From the NCBI GenBank assembly GCA_002438785.1, contig DJQS01000001.1, forward strand, positions 1 to 48,277: a stretch of 48,277 bases of DNA, in the 5' to 3' direction. Each line of letters begins with the position of its first letter. The stretch's first letter is position 1. This document shows, piece after piece, positions 18,843-28,118 of the stretch. The position numbers and the translations under genes were made by a program. The notes beneath the pieces were generated by a model. It saw nothing but the letters and a program-made list of their open reading frames with translations. It had not been told where the DNA came from and did no database searches. The DNA comes from Caryophanales bacterium UBA6380 (GTDB lineage: Bacteria > Bacillota_I > Bacilli_A > RFN20 > CAG-826).

Positions 18843-20030
18843 ATGAATTCAATCAAAGAAATTTATATTATTGGTAATGGACCGAGCTCATCTCACACAA
18901 TTGGACCATTAAAAGCGATAGAATATATAATAAGTAAATATAAAAATATTGACTATATTGAAATTATTTTATATGGATCTTTAGCTTTAACTGGGAAAGG
19001 TCATTTAACTGATGTTATTATAAACTCAAAATTAAAGAATGTTCCACATAAAATTATTTTTGATTATTTTACTAAAGTAAAGCATCCTAATACAATGGAC
19101 TTTATAATTAGTTCTAATAATAAAAATTTTAAAGAAAGAATTTATTCTATTGGTGGTGGATCCATAAAAGTTAAAAATCAAAAATTTAAAAAAATACCTG
19201 AGATTTATAAGGAAAATAATTTAAAAGAGATACTTTTTTATTGTAAAAATAATCATTTAAGTTTATTTCAATATGTTTTAATTCATGAAAAAGATATCTT
19301 AAATTATATGAATAATGTTTTAACTATTATGGATGATTGTGTAAATAGAGGATTAAATAAAGACGGTGATTTACCTGGGAAACTTCATGTTAAAAGAAAA
19401 GCATCTACTATCTATAAAGAAGCGTTAAAAAATGAAAATATTCTTAATAAAAATAATTCTATAATTATGGCATATTCTTTCGCTGCAAGTGAAGAAAATG
19501 CTAGTGGAGGATTAACGGTTACTAGTCCAACATGTGGTAGTTCAGGCGTTATTCCGGGTATTATTAAATATTTAAGATTAATGAATATAAGTAATGAAAA
19601 AATAATTGAAGGTTTATGTGTTGCTGGTTTATTTGGCTCAATTATTAAAAGGAATGCTTCTATTAGTGGCGCTGTAGCAGGATGTCAAGCTGAAATTGGT
19701 GTAGCTTCTAGTATGGGTTCAGCTTTAATTTTACATTGTTTAAATATGAGTAATGAAAAAATTGCTCAAGGTGCTGAAATTGCTCTTGAACATTCTTTAG
19801 GATTAACATGTGATCCAATTGAAGGGTATGTTCAAATTCCTTGTATTGAAAGAAATGCAATTTATGCTTTAAAAGCGATAAATAGTAGTGAATTAGCATT
19901 ATTAATTGATGAGGACTCATCAAAAATTAACTTCGATGAAATAGTTAAAACAATGTATGAAACAGGTAAAGATTTAAAAAGTGGTTATAAAGAAACATCA
20001 AAAGCTGGGATGTCAAAACTAAGAATATAA
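18843..20030 (+). CDS. sdaA: L-serine ammonia-lyase, single-chain iron-sulfur type
   Basis: A 395-residue L-serine dehydratase making pyruvate and ammonia from serine. The N-terminal beta domain has GNGPSSSHTIGP and YGSLALTGKGHLTD; the alpha domain has SEENASGG and the three cysteines expected for a 4Fe-4S cluster, C231 (SPTCGSSG), C281 (AGCQAE) and C323 (LTCDPIEG). Both halves are fused in one chain, whereas Bacillus uses separate SdaAA and SdaAB. AAGGA lies close before the ATG. It follows glgA by 11 bases and is the last gene before a strong terminator. Confidence 0.93.
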   Translation: MNSIKEIYIIGNGPSSSHTIGPLKAIEYIISKYKNIDYIEIILYGSLALTGKGHLTDVIINSKLKNVPHKIIFDYFTKVKHPNTMDFIISSNNKNFKERIYSIGGGSIKVKNQKFKKIPEIYKENNLKEILFYCKNNHLSLFQYVLIHEKDILNYMNNVLTIMDDCVNRGLNKDGDLPGKLHVKRKASTIYKEALKNENILNKNNSIIMAYSFAASEENASGGLTVTSPTCGSSGVIPGIIKYLRLMNISNEKIIEGLCVAGLFGSIIKRNASISGAVAGCQAEIGVASSMGSALILHCLNMSNEKIAQGAEIALEHSLGLTCDPIEGYVQIPCIERNAIYALKAINSSELALLIDEDSSKINFDEIVKTMYETGKDLKSGYKETSKAGMSKLRI

Positions 20031-20055
20031 AAAGTCACGATTATTGTGACTTTTT
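20029..20055. terminator. Bidirectional terminator after sdaA
   Basis: A 10-base-pair stem (AAAAAGTCAC with GTGACTTTTT) with a 7-base loop and a T run. It ends the sdaA transcript. On the other strand the same hairpin contains the last codons and stop of the small HTH gene. Confidence 0.88.
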
Positions 20056-20265
20056 TGCTATTTGAATAATAAATGATTTACTTTGTCTATCGTAAATTAT
20101 TTTTTTGTAAGGAAAATATTTTTTAAAAAATTCTCTAATTTCATTAATGTATCTTAAAGCAGTTCTTTTTGAACAACCGATTTCATTAGATACAATTACT
20201 GTATTTACTAATTTCCCATTGTTTAAATATTCATTTAGTAACAATATTGCTTGTACCTTTTTCAT
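20041..20265 (-). CDS. Small helix-turn-helix protein
   Basis: A 74-residue protein that is essentially one winged-helix domain of the HTH_11/DeoR type: AILLLNEYLNNGKLVNTVIVSNEIGCSKRTALRYINEIREFF, where SKRTALRYI is the recognition helix, followed by a short wing (IIYDRQSKSFII). No effector domain follows, so it may act as a minimal repressor or be a remnant of a longer WYL or DeoR-type regulator. I start at the ATG at 20265, which has GGAGGG 4 bases upstream, and not at the longer open frame to 20319. Its last codons and stop lie in the terminator shared with sdaA. The target is unknown. Confidence 0.7.
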   Translation of the reverse strand: MKKVQAILLLNEYLNNGKLVNTVIVSNEIGCSKRTALRYINEIREFFKKYFPYKKIIYDRQSKSFIIQIAKKSQ

Positions 20266-20480
20266 ATACCCTCCAAATATTATTTTAATTGATATTATAA
20301 AATTAACAAGAAAAAACATACGTATTTTACAAATGTAATTTTTATTGTGATTAATTTTATAAAAATGTTTATATAGAATAAATAATTTTATTTAAACTTG
20401 TTATACTTAAATAAAAAAATACTAACAAAATATATAATATAAATTATTAATAAAAAATTAATTAGAGTTATAAATTTTGT

Positions 20481-20486
20481 TATAAT
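20481..20486 (+). promoter_or_regulatory. Extended -10 promoter of leuS
   Basis: TGTTATAAT (from 20478) has a perfect -10 with the upstream TG. It lies about 28 bases before the leuS start, and no T-box leader follows. Confidence 0.6.
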
Positions 20487-20514
20487 TACTAATAGATTTA
20501 TTTAGGAGTTTTTT

Positions 20515-22920
20515 ATGGGTTATGATTTTATAAATGTTGAAAAGAAATGGTCAAAGATTTGGTTAGAAAGAAAAGAATATAAATGTGATACAAGTGATTT
20601 TTCAAAACCTAAATATTATGTATTAGATATGTTTCCTTATCCTAGTGGTCAAGGATTACATGTTGGTCATCCTGAAGGCTATACAGCTACAGATATAATC
20701 GCAAGAATGAAAAGAATGCAAGGCTTTAATGTTCTTCATCCTATAGGATGGGATGCGTTTGGATTACCTGCCGAGCAATATAGTATTAAAATGAATGAGC
20801 ACCCAGAACCTTTTACGATTAGAAACATTAATAATTTCCGTAGACAAATCCAAATGCTTGGATTTAGTTATGATTATGATCGCGAAATAATGACTTGTGA
20901 CCCAAAGTATTATAAATGGACGCAATATATTTTTGCTCATATGTTTGATGACAATCTAGCCTATGTTAGTTATAAGCCAGTTAATTTTTGTCCAGAATTA
21001 GGAACAGTTTTAGCTAATGAAGAAGTTATTGATGGTAAAAGTGAAAGAGGTGGCTATCCAGTTATTAGAAAACCAATGAGACAATGGATGCTTAAAATAA
21101 CTGAGTATGCAGATAGACTAGCTAGTGATTTAGAAGGCTTAGACTGGCCAAATTCAACGATCGAAATGCAAAGAAATTGGATTGGTAAAAGTAAAGGAAC
21201 AATTATCAAATTTAATATAAAAAATTCGAAGGATTATTTTGAAGTTTTTACAACTAGAGCTGATACTTTATTTGGGTGCTCGTATTGTTGCTTAGCACCT
21301 GAACATCCATTGGTTTTAAAAATTACAACTTTAGATAATTTAGATAAAGTTAAATCTTATCAAGAAAAAGTCTCACATAAATCAGATTTAGATCGTACTG
21401 AATTAAATAAAGAAAAAACTGGTGTATTTACTGGTGCATATGCAATAAATCCAATAAATAATGAAGAAGTACCTGTTTTTATAGCTGATTATGTTCTAGG
21501 AAGTTATGGAAGTGGCGCTGTTATGGCGGTTCCAGCTCATGATGATCGAGATTATGAATTTGCTAAAAAGTATCATTTACCAATTAAAAAAGTTATTGAA
21601 TCTGATGTTAATGAAAAAGCTTTTACTGAGGATGGAGTTCATATTAATAGTGGATTTATTAATGGTATGAAAATTGCTGAAGCAAAAGAAGCGATTACTA
21701 AAAAACTTATTGAACTTGGTAAAGGTGATTTTAAAATAAATTATAAACTAAGAGATTGGTTATTCTCTAGACAAAGATATTGGGGTGAACCAATCCCAGT
21801 TTATACTTATATAGATGATAATTCTATGGAAAGAGTTAAAGATAGTGATTTACCTCTTGTTTTACCTGAATTAGATGAATATAAACCTAGTGGAACAGGA
21901 GAATCTCCATTAGTTAATGCTAAAGATTGGGTTAATATAACTGTCAATGGTAGAAAGGCTAAAAGAGAAACTAATACAATGCCTCAATGGGCTGGAAGTT
22001 GCTGGTATTATATTCGTTATATTGATCCACATAATGACTTAGAAATCGGTGATAAAAAATTGTTAGATCATTGGCTTCCGGTTGATTTATATATAGGTGG
22101 TCAAGAGCATGCTGTTTTACATTTACTTTATGCTAGATTTTGGCATAAGTATTTATATGATAAAGGTTTAGTTAGTTCAAAAGAGCCTTTTAAAAAATTA
22201 TTTCATCAAGGTATGATTTTAGGCGAAAATGGAGAAAAAATGTCTAAATCTCGAGGAAATGTTATAAATCCTGATGATATAGTTAAGCAATATGGTGCAG
22301 ATGCATTAAGATTATATGAAATGTTTATGGGACCTTTAGAAGCTAGTCTTCCTTGGTCTAATAAAGGACTTGAAGGTAGTAAGCGTTTTATAGATAGAGT
22401 TTATCGTATATTTGAAACAGATGGATTAGCTGATAAGATTGTTGTTACAAATGATCATTCCTTAGATTATATTTATAATTTTACAGTTAAAAAAGTAACT
22501 AATGATTTTGAAAATTTGCAATTTAATACTGCTATTTCACAAATGATGATTTTCGTCAATGAACTATATAAAACAGAAAAGATATATGTTGAGTATTTAA
22601 AAGGCTTTATTAAAATGTTTGATTGCATTTGCCCTTTTGTTGGCGAAGAAATTTGGGAAATGCTTGGCAATAGAAACTTAATTACATATGAAAAATGGCC
22701 AACTTATGATGAAAGTAAACTCATTTTAAATAAAATTAAAATAGCAATTCAAGTCAATGGTAAATTAAGAGATACTATTGAAGTTGATAAAGATCTTGAC
22801 GATGATAAAGTTAAAGAAATTGCTTTTAACTCTAATAACGTCAAAAAATTTACCGATGGAAAGACTATTAAAAAAATTATTGTAGTCAAAAATAGAATTG
22901 TGAATATTGTGGCTATTTAG
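20515..22920 (+). CDS. leuS: Leucine--tRNA ligase
   Basis: An 801-residue class I synthetase of normal bacterial LeuRS length. HVGH is at 49-52 in PYPSGQGLHVGHPEGY, KMSKS at 575-579, and the CP1 editing domain is present and looks intact (TTRADTLFG and the later VPAHDDRDYEFA, which holds the aspartate that binds mischarged amino acids). TAGGAG precedes the ATG. The short 5' leader has no T-box, although leucine synthetases of Bacilli often carry one. tex begins two bases after the stop. Confidence 0.97.
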   Translation: MGYDFINVEKKWSKIWLERKEYKCDTSDFSKPKYYVLDMFPYPSGQGLHVGHPEGYTATDIIARMKRMQGFNVLHPIGWDAFGLPAEQYSIKMNEHPEPFTIRNINNFRRQIQMLGFSYDYDREIMTCDPKYYKWTQYIFAHMFDDNLAYVSYKPVNFCPELGTVLANEEVIDGKSERGGYPVIRKPMRQWMLKITEYADRLASDLEGLDWPNSTIEMQRNWIGKSKGTIIKFNIKNSKDYFEVFTTRADTLFGCSYCCLAPEHPLVLKITTLDNLDKVKSYQEKVSHKSDLDRTELNKEKTGVFTGAYAINPINNEEVPVFIADYVLGSYGSGAVMAVPAHDDRDYEFAKKYHLPIKKVIESDVNEKAFTEDGVHINSGFINGMKIAEAKEAITKKLIELGKGDFKINYKLRDWLFSRQRYWGEPIPVYTYIDDNSMERVKDSDLPLVLPELDEYKPSGTGESPLVNAKDWVNITVNGRKAKRETNTMPQWAGSCWYYIRYIDPHNDLEIGDKKLLDHWLPVDLYIGGQEHAVLHLLYARFWHKYLYDKGLVSSKEPFKKLFHQGMILGENGEKMSKSRGNVINPDDIVKQYGADALRLYEMFMGPLEASLPWSNKGLEGSKRFIDRVYRIFETDGLADKIVVTNDHSLDYIYNFTVKKVTNDFENLQFNTAISQMMIFVNELYKTEKIYVEYLKGFIKMFDCICPFVGEEIWEMLGNRNLITYEKWPTYDESKLILNKIKIAIQVNGKLRDTIEVDKDLDDDKVKEIAFNSNNVKKFTDGKTIKKIIVVKNRIVNIVAI

Positions 22921-22922
22921 TT

Positions 22923-25058
22923 ATGGATATAATTAAAATAATTGCTAGTGAATTAAATTTAAAAGAAACAAGCGTAGCTAGCGCAATAAAATTAATTGAT
23001 GAAGGCAATACAATACCCTTCATTGCTCGTTATAGAAAAGAAGCTACTAATAATTTAACTGATACTGATTTAAGAAAATTAGAGGAAAGATTAATTTATT
23101 TAAGAAAACTTGAAGATAGGATGTCAACAATCCTAAAAAGTATTGAAGAACAAGGCAAATTAACAGATGATCTAAAAAAAGAAATAGAAAATGTTTCGAC
23201 TTTAAGTGAACTTGAAGACTTATATCGTCCTTTTAAACCTAAAAAGAAAACTAGAGCTCTTATTGCTAAAGAAAAAGGACTTGAACCTTTAGCAAAAGCA
23301 ATTATTGAAGGTAGAAATGGTATTTTTGAATTTGCTAAGACATTCATTAATAAGGACAAAAAAATTAATAATGAAAATGAAGCAATTTCCATGGCTAAAG
23401 ATATTATTAGTGAGGAAATAAGCGATAAAGCCAATTATCGTAAATATATAAAAGATAAAATTTATAAATTTGGCCTTATTAGTTCTAAAGAAATTAAAAA
23501 AGATGAAAAAGATACATATGGTCATTATGCCGATTTTAGTGAACCAATTAAATCCATTCCACCTCATCGAATATTAGCTTTAAATCGTGGAGAAAACGAA
23601 AAAAGTTTGAAGATTTCTTTAAATTATGATTTCGATGAATTAGTAGAGTATATTTCAAAAAAAGAAAAAATTAGTATAAATCCTAATAAAGATATCATGT
23701 TAGATATTATAAATGATAGTTTAAAACGCTTAATTTTGCCTTCAGTTGATAACGAAATTCGCGGAGAATTATTTAGTGTAGCTGAAGATAAATCAATTGA
23801 AGTTTTTAAAAAGAATTTATATCAATTATTAATGTATCCACCAATAAAAAACATTACAGTCCTTGGCTTTGATCCTGGATTTAGAACAGGTTGCAAATAT
23901 GCTTTAGTTGATCCATATGGAAAGCCTTTATTTGTTGGAGTTAGTGAAATTACTAGTAATAGTGAGTCTAAAGTTAAAGAATCAATTAAAAATTTAACAA
24001 AACTTTTAAAAGAAAATAAAATTGATTATATTGCCTTAGGTAATGGAACAGCAAGTCGAGAAAGCGAATCAATTTTATCTCAAATAATTAAAGATAATAA
24101 TCTAGCTATTAAGATTTATATAGTCAATGAAAGTGGAGCTAGTGTCTATAGTGCTTCTAAATTAGGAGAAGAAGAATTTCCTAATTTGAGTGTAGAAAAA
24201 AGAAGCGCTATTTCTTTAGCTAGAAGATTACAAGATCCTTTAGCTGAACTTGTTAAAATAGATCCTAAAGCCATTGGAGTTGGTCAATATCAGCATGATA
24301 TGGATCAATCAAAACTCGATTTTGCCTTAACTAATACTGTTGAAGACGTTGTTAATTTAGTTGGAGTTAATGTTAATAGTGCTTCAATTTCATTATTAAA
24401 ATATGTTTCAGGAATTAATAAAGGTTTAGCAAAAACAATTTTTGATTATAAAGAAAAAAATGGGCCATTTAAAAATAGAGAAAATTTAAAGTTAGTTCCA
24501 AAAATGGGTGATAAAGCATTTGAACAATGTGCCGGATTTTTAAGAATTATCGATGGAACTGAGCCATTAGATAATACTGGAATTCATCCTGAAAGTTATC
24601 CAATTGCTAAAAAAATAATTGAGATTTGCAAGATTAATTTAAAAAGCGATAATCCTAACGAGATAATAGATAAATTAAATTCATTAAATAAAACTAATTT
24701 TATAAAAGAAAGTAATGTTGGGAAAGAGACTTTAGATGATATTATTGATGAACTTAAAAAGCCAGGTCGAGATATTAGAGAAAATGCTGAAATTGTTGAA
24801 TTAAATAATGAAGTAAAAGATATAAAAGATTTAAAAATTGGGATGATATTAAATGGTACTGTACGTAATATTATGGATTTTGGTATTTTTGTTGATATCA
24901 ACGTTCATCAAGATGGCCTAGTTCATATTAGTGAATTATCAAAAAAATATGTTAAACATCCTAGCGAGCTTTATTCTGTTAATGATATTGTAAAAGTAAA
25001 AGTTATTGCAATTGATTTACAAAAAAAGAGAATTTCATTGTCAATTAAACAAGTTTAA
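22923..25058 (+). CDS. tex: Tex-family RNA-binding protein
   Basis: A 711-residue Tex (YqgF-like core) protein. Domains in order are the N-terminal helical region with VASAIKLIDEGNTIPFIARYRKEAT, a YqgF/RNase H-like domain with VLGFDPGFRTGCKYA (about 315-330), the helix-hairpin-helix region with VGQYQHDMDQSKL and NVNSASISLLKYVSGI, and a C-terminal S1 domain (about 638-709) with MDFGIFVDINVHQDGLVHISEL. Tex binds nucleic acids and influences transcription and translation; its exact role is unsettled. It sits two bases after leuS and is probably co-transcribed. Confidence 0.95.
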   Translation: MDIIKIIASELNLKETSVASAIKLIDEGNTIPFIARYRKEATNNLTDTDLRKLEERLIYLRKLEDRMSTILKSIEEQGKLTDDLKKEIENVSTLSELEDLYRPFKPKKKTRALIAKEKGLEPLAKAIIEGRNGIFEFAKTFINKDKKINNENEAISMAKDIISEEISDKANYRKYIKDKIYKFGLISSKEIKKDEKDTYGHYADFSEPIKSIPPHRILALNRGENEKSLKISLNYDFDELVEYISKKEKISINPNKDIMLDIINDSLKRLILPSVDNEIRGELFSVAEDKSIEVFKKNLYQLLMYPPIKNITVLGFDPGFRTGCKYALVDPYGKPLFVGVSEITSNSESKVKESIKNLTKLLKENKIDYIALGNGTASRESESILSQIIKDNNLAIKIYIVNESGASVYSASKLGEEEFPNLSVEKRSAISLARRLQDPLAELVKIDPKAIGVGQYQHDMDQSKLDFALTNTVEDVVNLVGVNVNSASISLLKYVSGINKGLAKTIFDYKEKNGPFKNRENLKLVPKMGDKAFEQCAGFLRIIDGTEPLDNTGIHPESYPIAKKIIEICKINLKSDNPNEIIDKLNSLNKTNFIKESNVGKETLDDIIDELKKPGRDIRENAEIVELNNEVKDIKDLKIGMILNGTVRNIMDFGIFVDINVHQDGLVHISELSKKYVKHPSELYSVNDIVKVKVIAIDLQKKRISLSIKQV

Positions 25059-25083
25059 TTTAATTAATTATTTTTAGATATGT

Positions 25084-25089
25084 TATAAT
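25084..25089 (+). promoter_or_regulatory. Extended -10 promoter placed for a leaderless mRNA
   Basis: TGTTATAAT (from 25081) is a strong extended -10. Its expected start point, about 7 bases downstream, coincides with the ATG at 25097, and no Shine-Dalgarno lies between. Confidence 0.55.
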
Positions 25090-25096
25090 AAATGAT

Positions 25097-26554
25097 ATGT
25101 CTAAAGTTAAAAAAACCTCAAAAAAAGATAAAGCAAATAGACTTTATAGAGTTTTTTCTGATTATTTAGAAACAATAAAAAGCGATGATTCAAAGTTTAT
25201 CAATGATAATCGTGGGTTTTTTATTAATTCTATTAAATATGAAATTTATTTTTGTTTTAAATTAATTGCAATAGCTAATTATTTTAATTTAACAATTTAT
25301 ACCACTTCAATACTTATTCGCCGTTATATTGAAGCCTTGGCTTTATTTAATTTATCTAAAATTGATAATTTACTATTAAAGGTAAATTATCAATTATTTA
25401 GACTTAAGGCACAAGATCGTGTTGTTGGTAAGAATGAGGAAAATAAATTAAAAAAAGAATTACTTTTGTCTAGAAAAATTGATTTTATTAGCTTTCTAAA
25501 ATCATCTCAATTAACTTATTTACATGGTGTAATAAACGATGAGATTAATTTTAATAAACTTATTAATTTATTTGAAATTAATCAAGATTTAGATAACCCA
25601 TATAGATTTTATAGCAAAATTATTCATAATATTTCTTTTGATAATTTAAATTCAATCGATAATGAGATTAAAAATCGATATTTAAAATTAAGAGACTTAA
25701 TGAAAAAAGAAGAAAATGATTTTAAAGAGTTTAATAAAAAGATTATATCTAAAGGTCTTAATTCAAATGATTATGTATCTTTTTATGAAAGTGAATTTCT
25801 AAAGTTTAAAAATAAATTTAAAGATTTTTCTAAATTATTAAATGATAAAAAAGAAAATTATTATAATAGATATTTTGATATTTTTTTATTTAATTTAAAT
25901 TATTTAAGAGACATTCATATTTTGTTTCTACTAAATGAAGAGCGTGGAGCCTATATTACTATTAAACCTTATTTAGAAAAAGCAGCTATTTTCTTTACAG
26001 CAATTAATTTTGATTATGTGAAGTTTAATGATTTAATTAGTTTGTATTTTAAAATATCAAGTTATTCGATATCTAAAGAATTTATTTATTCAAAAAAAAT
26101 AGATAATGTTAATGAGCTATTAGATGATTGCTATTTAATTTTTTCTAAATATATAAATATGAACAAGTATGTTTTTAAAACAAAAGTAATGGATAATCCA
26201 CAAACAGTCATTATTAAAAGTTCGTCTTATCTTGATCGAGTAACTAATTTATTAAAAAAAGTTGATGAAAGTGAATATGAGTACAATTTAAACATTTATA
26301 AAAAAAGTATTGAATTTTCCCATGTAGATGGTTATTTATTAAATAAAAAAGATGATGATTATTTAGAAGAAATTAGATCGATAATTCGCTTTGTATTTGA
26401 CTTTTTAAGGTATGTATTTAATAAGATTAGTAATGTCAATGAATGTAAAGATGACGACATATTAAAAGCATTGCATGAATTTGAAAATGCTTTAGATGAA
26501 TTTGCAATTGACACTGATAATTTATTAACAAAATATGAAAATAATAAAAAATAA
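25097..26554 (+). CDS. Unrecognised protein with an apparent internal duplication
   Basis: A 485-residue protein I do not recognise. It is rich in Lys, Asn, Phe and Tyr and largely helical, with hydrophobic helices but no clear signal peptide. Two halves show the same order of features. The first has SILIRRYIEALALF (71-84), YQLFRLKAQDR (98-108) and YRFYSKIIHN (169-178). The second has AYITIKPYLEKAAIFF (285-300), LISLYFKISSYSI (313-325) and NIYKKSIEFSHVD (399-411). Each half is thus helix, tyrosine-rich helix, then a Y-x-S/H-type motif, which recalls DUF5677-like helical domains, a weak resemblance only. It has its own promoter after tex and no visible ribosome site. Function unknown. Confidence 0.7.
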   Translation: MSKVKKTSKKDKANRLYRVFSDYLETIKSDDSKFINDNRGFFINSIKYEIYFCFKLIAIANYFNLTIYTTSILIRRYIEALALFNLSKIDNLLLKVNYQLFRLKAQDRVVGKNEENKLKKELLLSRKIDFISFLKSSQLTYLHGVINDEINFNKLINLFEINQDLDNPYRFYSKIIHNISFDNLNSIDNEIKNRYLKLRDLMKKEENDFKEFNKKIISKGLNSNDYVSFYESEFLKFKNKFKDFSKLLNDKKENYYNRYFDIFLFNLNYLRDIHILFLLNEERGAYITIKPYLEKAAIFFTAINFDYVKFNDLISLYFKISSYSISKEFIYSKKIDNVNELLDDCYLIFSKYINMNKYVFKTKVMDNPQTVIIKSSSYLDRVTNLLKKVDESEYEYNLNIYKKSIEFSHVDGYLLNKKDDDYLEEIRSIIRFVFDFLRYVFNKISNVNECKDDDILKALHEFENALDEFAIDTDNLLTKYENNKK

Positions 26555-26637
26555 TTTAATTTAGTAAACTTATTATTTATTTCTATTTATTTTGCAAGTT
26601 TTAGTTAAAAATTTAAAACACATATGTTTCAATATGA

Positions 26638-26643
26638 TATAAT
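26638..26643 (+). promoter_or_regulatory. Extended -10 promoter of the DUF2130 gene
   Basis: TATAAT preceded by TGA (from 26635) lies 21 bases before the ATG, with the AAAGGAG ribosome site in between. Confidence 0.55.
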
Positions 26644-26664
26644 ATTTAAAAAAGGAGAATTAAT

Positions 26665-28062
26665 ATGGAAGGAAAAGAAGTAAGAGTGTCAATTTTAAAT
26701 AAAAACACTTTAAAATTATTAGAAGATGCTAATAAGGGTGATCTTATAAACTTATCAAATTTAACATCTATTGATAAAGATTGTATTAATAAGGTTATAG
26801 AAGAAACATATAAGGACAAATTACAAAAAGAATTGTTAGAACGAGAAAAAATATTTAAATTAGAGAAGGAAAAAGAAGTTACAACTAACCAAAAACAAAA
26901 TGATATTGAAATTAATAAATTAAAAAATAACATTCTTAGTTTAGAAAAAGAACTTGATTCATTTAAATTACAAAAAGAAAATGAAATTAAAATAGCAATC
27001 AATGAATTTAAAAATAAACAAACTAAAGAAAATAATGAATTAATAGAATCTTATAAAGAAAAAATTTTTAATTTACAAAATGAATTAAAATTACAAAACG
27101 AAAAATTACAACTTAATTTTGAAAAAGAAAAAGCAAAATTAAATAGTGATCATGAAATTATTTTTAATAAAATTAATAATGAATTATCTAATATTAAAGA
27201 ATTAGATAAAAAAGAGTTAGAAATTGCATTAAATAAAAAGGATGCATTTTATAAAGAAGAAATAACAAGAAAAGAGCAAGAAATTGAACAATTAAAACTT
27301 TTAAAAACTCATTTAGGAACTAAAGAAATGGGTGAAGATTTAGAAAAATGGTGTAATGAAGAATATGAAAGTTATGCTTTAACTGGCTTTAATAACGCTA
27401 AGTGGTATAAAGACAATATAGCATTAAAAGATGAAGATGAGGAAAAAGCGAGTAAGGCTGATTATATTTTTGAAGTTTATTCATCAAACGACTTTAAAAA
27501 GGAAGATTTATTAACGAGTGTATGTTGCGAAATTAAAAATGAAGGAATTGATAGTATTTATAAAAAGAAAAATAGCGATCATTATGCAAAACTTGATAAA
27601 GATAGAAAAAAGAAAAATTGCGAGTATGCTTTACTTATTTCAACATTAGAACAAGGCAGTAATAACGATGCCCCAATTAAAAAGGTTCAAGGATATGAGA
27701 AAATGTATTTAGCTAGGCCACAATATTTCGTTACTTTCTTATCATTACTATATAATTTAGCAAATAAATATTCTGAACTTTTAAAATCTGACGAAGCCAA
27801 AAAAGAAGAATTTAAATCAAGTACAGAATTACTAGAATTATTTGAACATTTAAAAACTACATATATTGAAAAGCCTTTAACAAAATTTGAAAAAGATGTT
27901 AAAGATGCTTATGATAATTCTTTACAAATTGAAAAATATAATAACAAAAATAAAGAAATTTTAAATGGTTTAATTCAATCTGATCTTCAAAATATTCAAG
28001 AAAAAATATTAAAATTCGATATTCGTAAAATTCAAAAGAAATTAGATTCAATAAATAAATAA
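26665..28062 (+). CDS. DUF2130 protein, coiled coil plus PD-(D/E)XK-like domain
   Basis: A 465-residue protein of the DUF2130 family. Residues of about 45-225 form a long Lys/Glu/Asn coiled coil. The C-terminal domain begins at LGTKEMGEDLEKWCNEEYE (about 233-250) and carries D266 followed by E289-x-K291 in CCEIKNEG, the spacing of a PD-(D/E)XK nuclease active site, then a conserved KKKNCEYALLIS strand. The family is widespread and uncharacterised; a nuclease role is an inference from this motif. AAAGGAG precedes the start. It is a separate unit between the orphan 485-residue gene and the CIRCE-controlled htpG. Confidence 0.8.
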   Translation: MEGKEVRVSILNKNTLKLLEDANKGDLINLSNLTSIDKDCINKVIEETYKDKLQKELLEREKIFKLEKEKEVTTNQKQNDIEINKLKNNILSLEKELDSFKLQKENEIKIAINEFKNKQTKENNELIESYKEKIFNLQNELKLQNEKLQLNFEKEKAKLNSDHEIIFNKINNELSNIKELDKKELEIALNKKDAFYKEEITRKEQEIEQLKLLKTHLGTKEMGEDLEKWCNEEYESYALTGFNNAKWYKDNIALKDEDEEKASKADYIFEVYSSNDFKKEDLLTSVCCEIKNEGIDSIYKKKNSDHYAKLDKDRKKKNCEYALLISTLEQGSNNDAPIKKVQGYEKMYLARPQYFVTFLSLLYNLANKYSELLKSDEAKKEEFKSSTELLELFEHLKTTYIEKPLTKFEKDVKDAYDNSLQIEKYNNKNKEILNGLIQSDLQNIQEKILKFDIRKIQKKLDSINK

Positions 28063-28072
28063 TTTTATAAAA

Positions 28073-28099
28073 TTAGCAATCTATACTTGCAAGTGCTAA
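28073..28099. promoter_or_regulatory. CIRCE-like HrcA operator, distal copy
   Basis: TTAGCAATC, nine bases, AAGTGCTAA. The right half is close to consensus (GAGTGCTAA) and the left half is degenerate. It overlaps the likely -35 region (TTGCAA at 28088-28093) of htpG. Confidence 0.6.
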
Positions 28100-28118
28100 A
28101 AATAGTAGTAGAATATAT

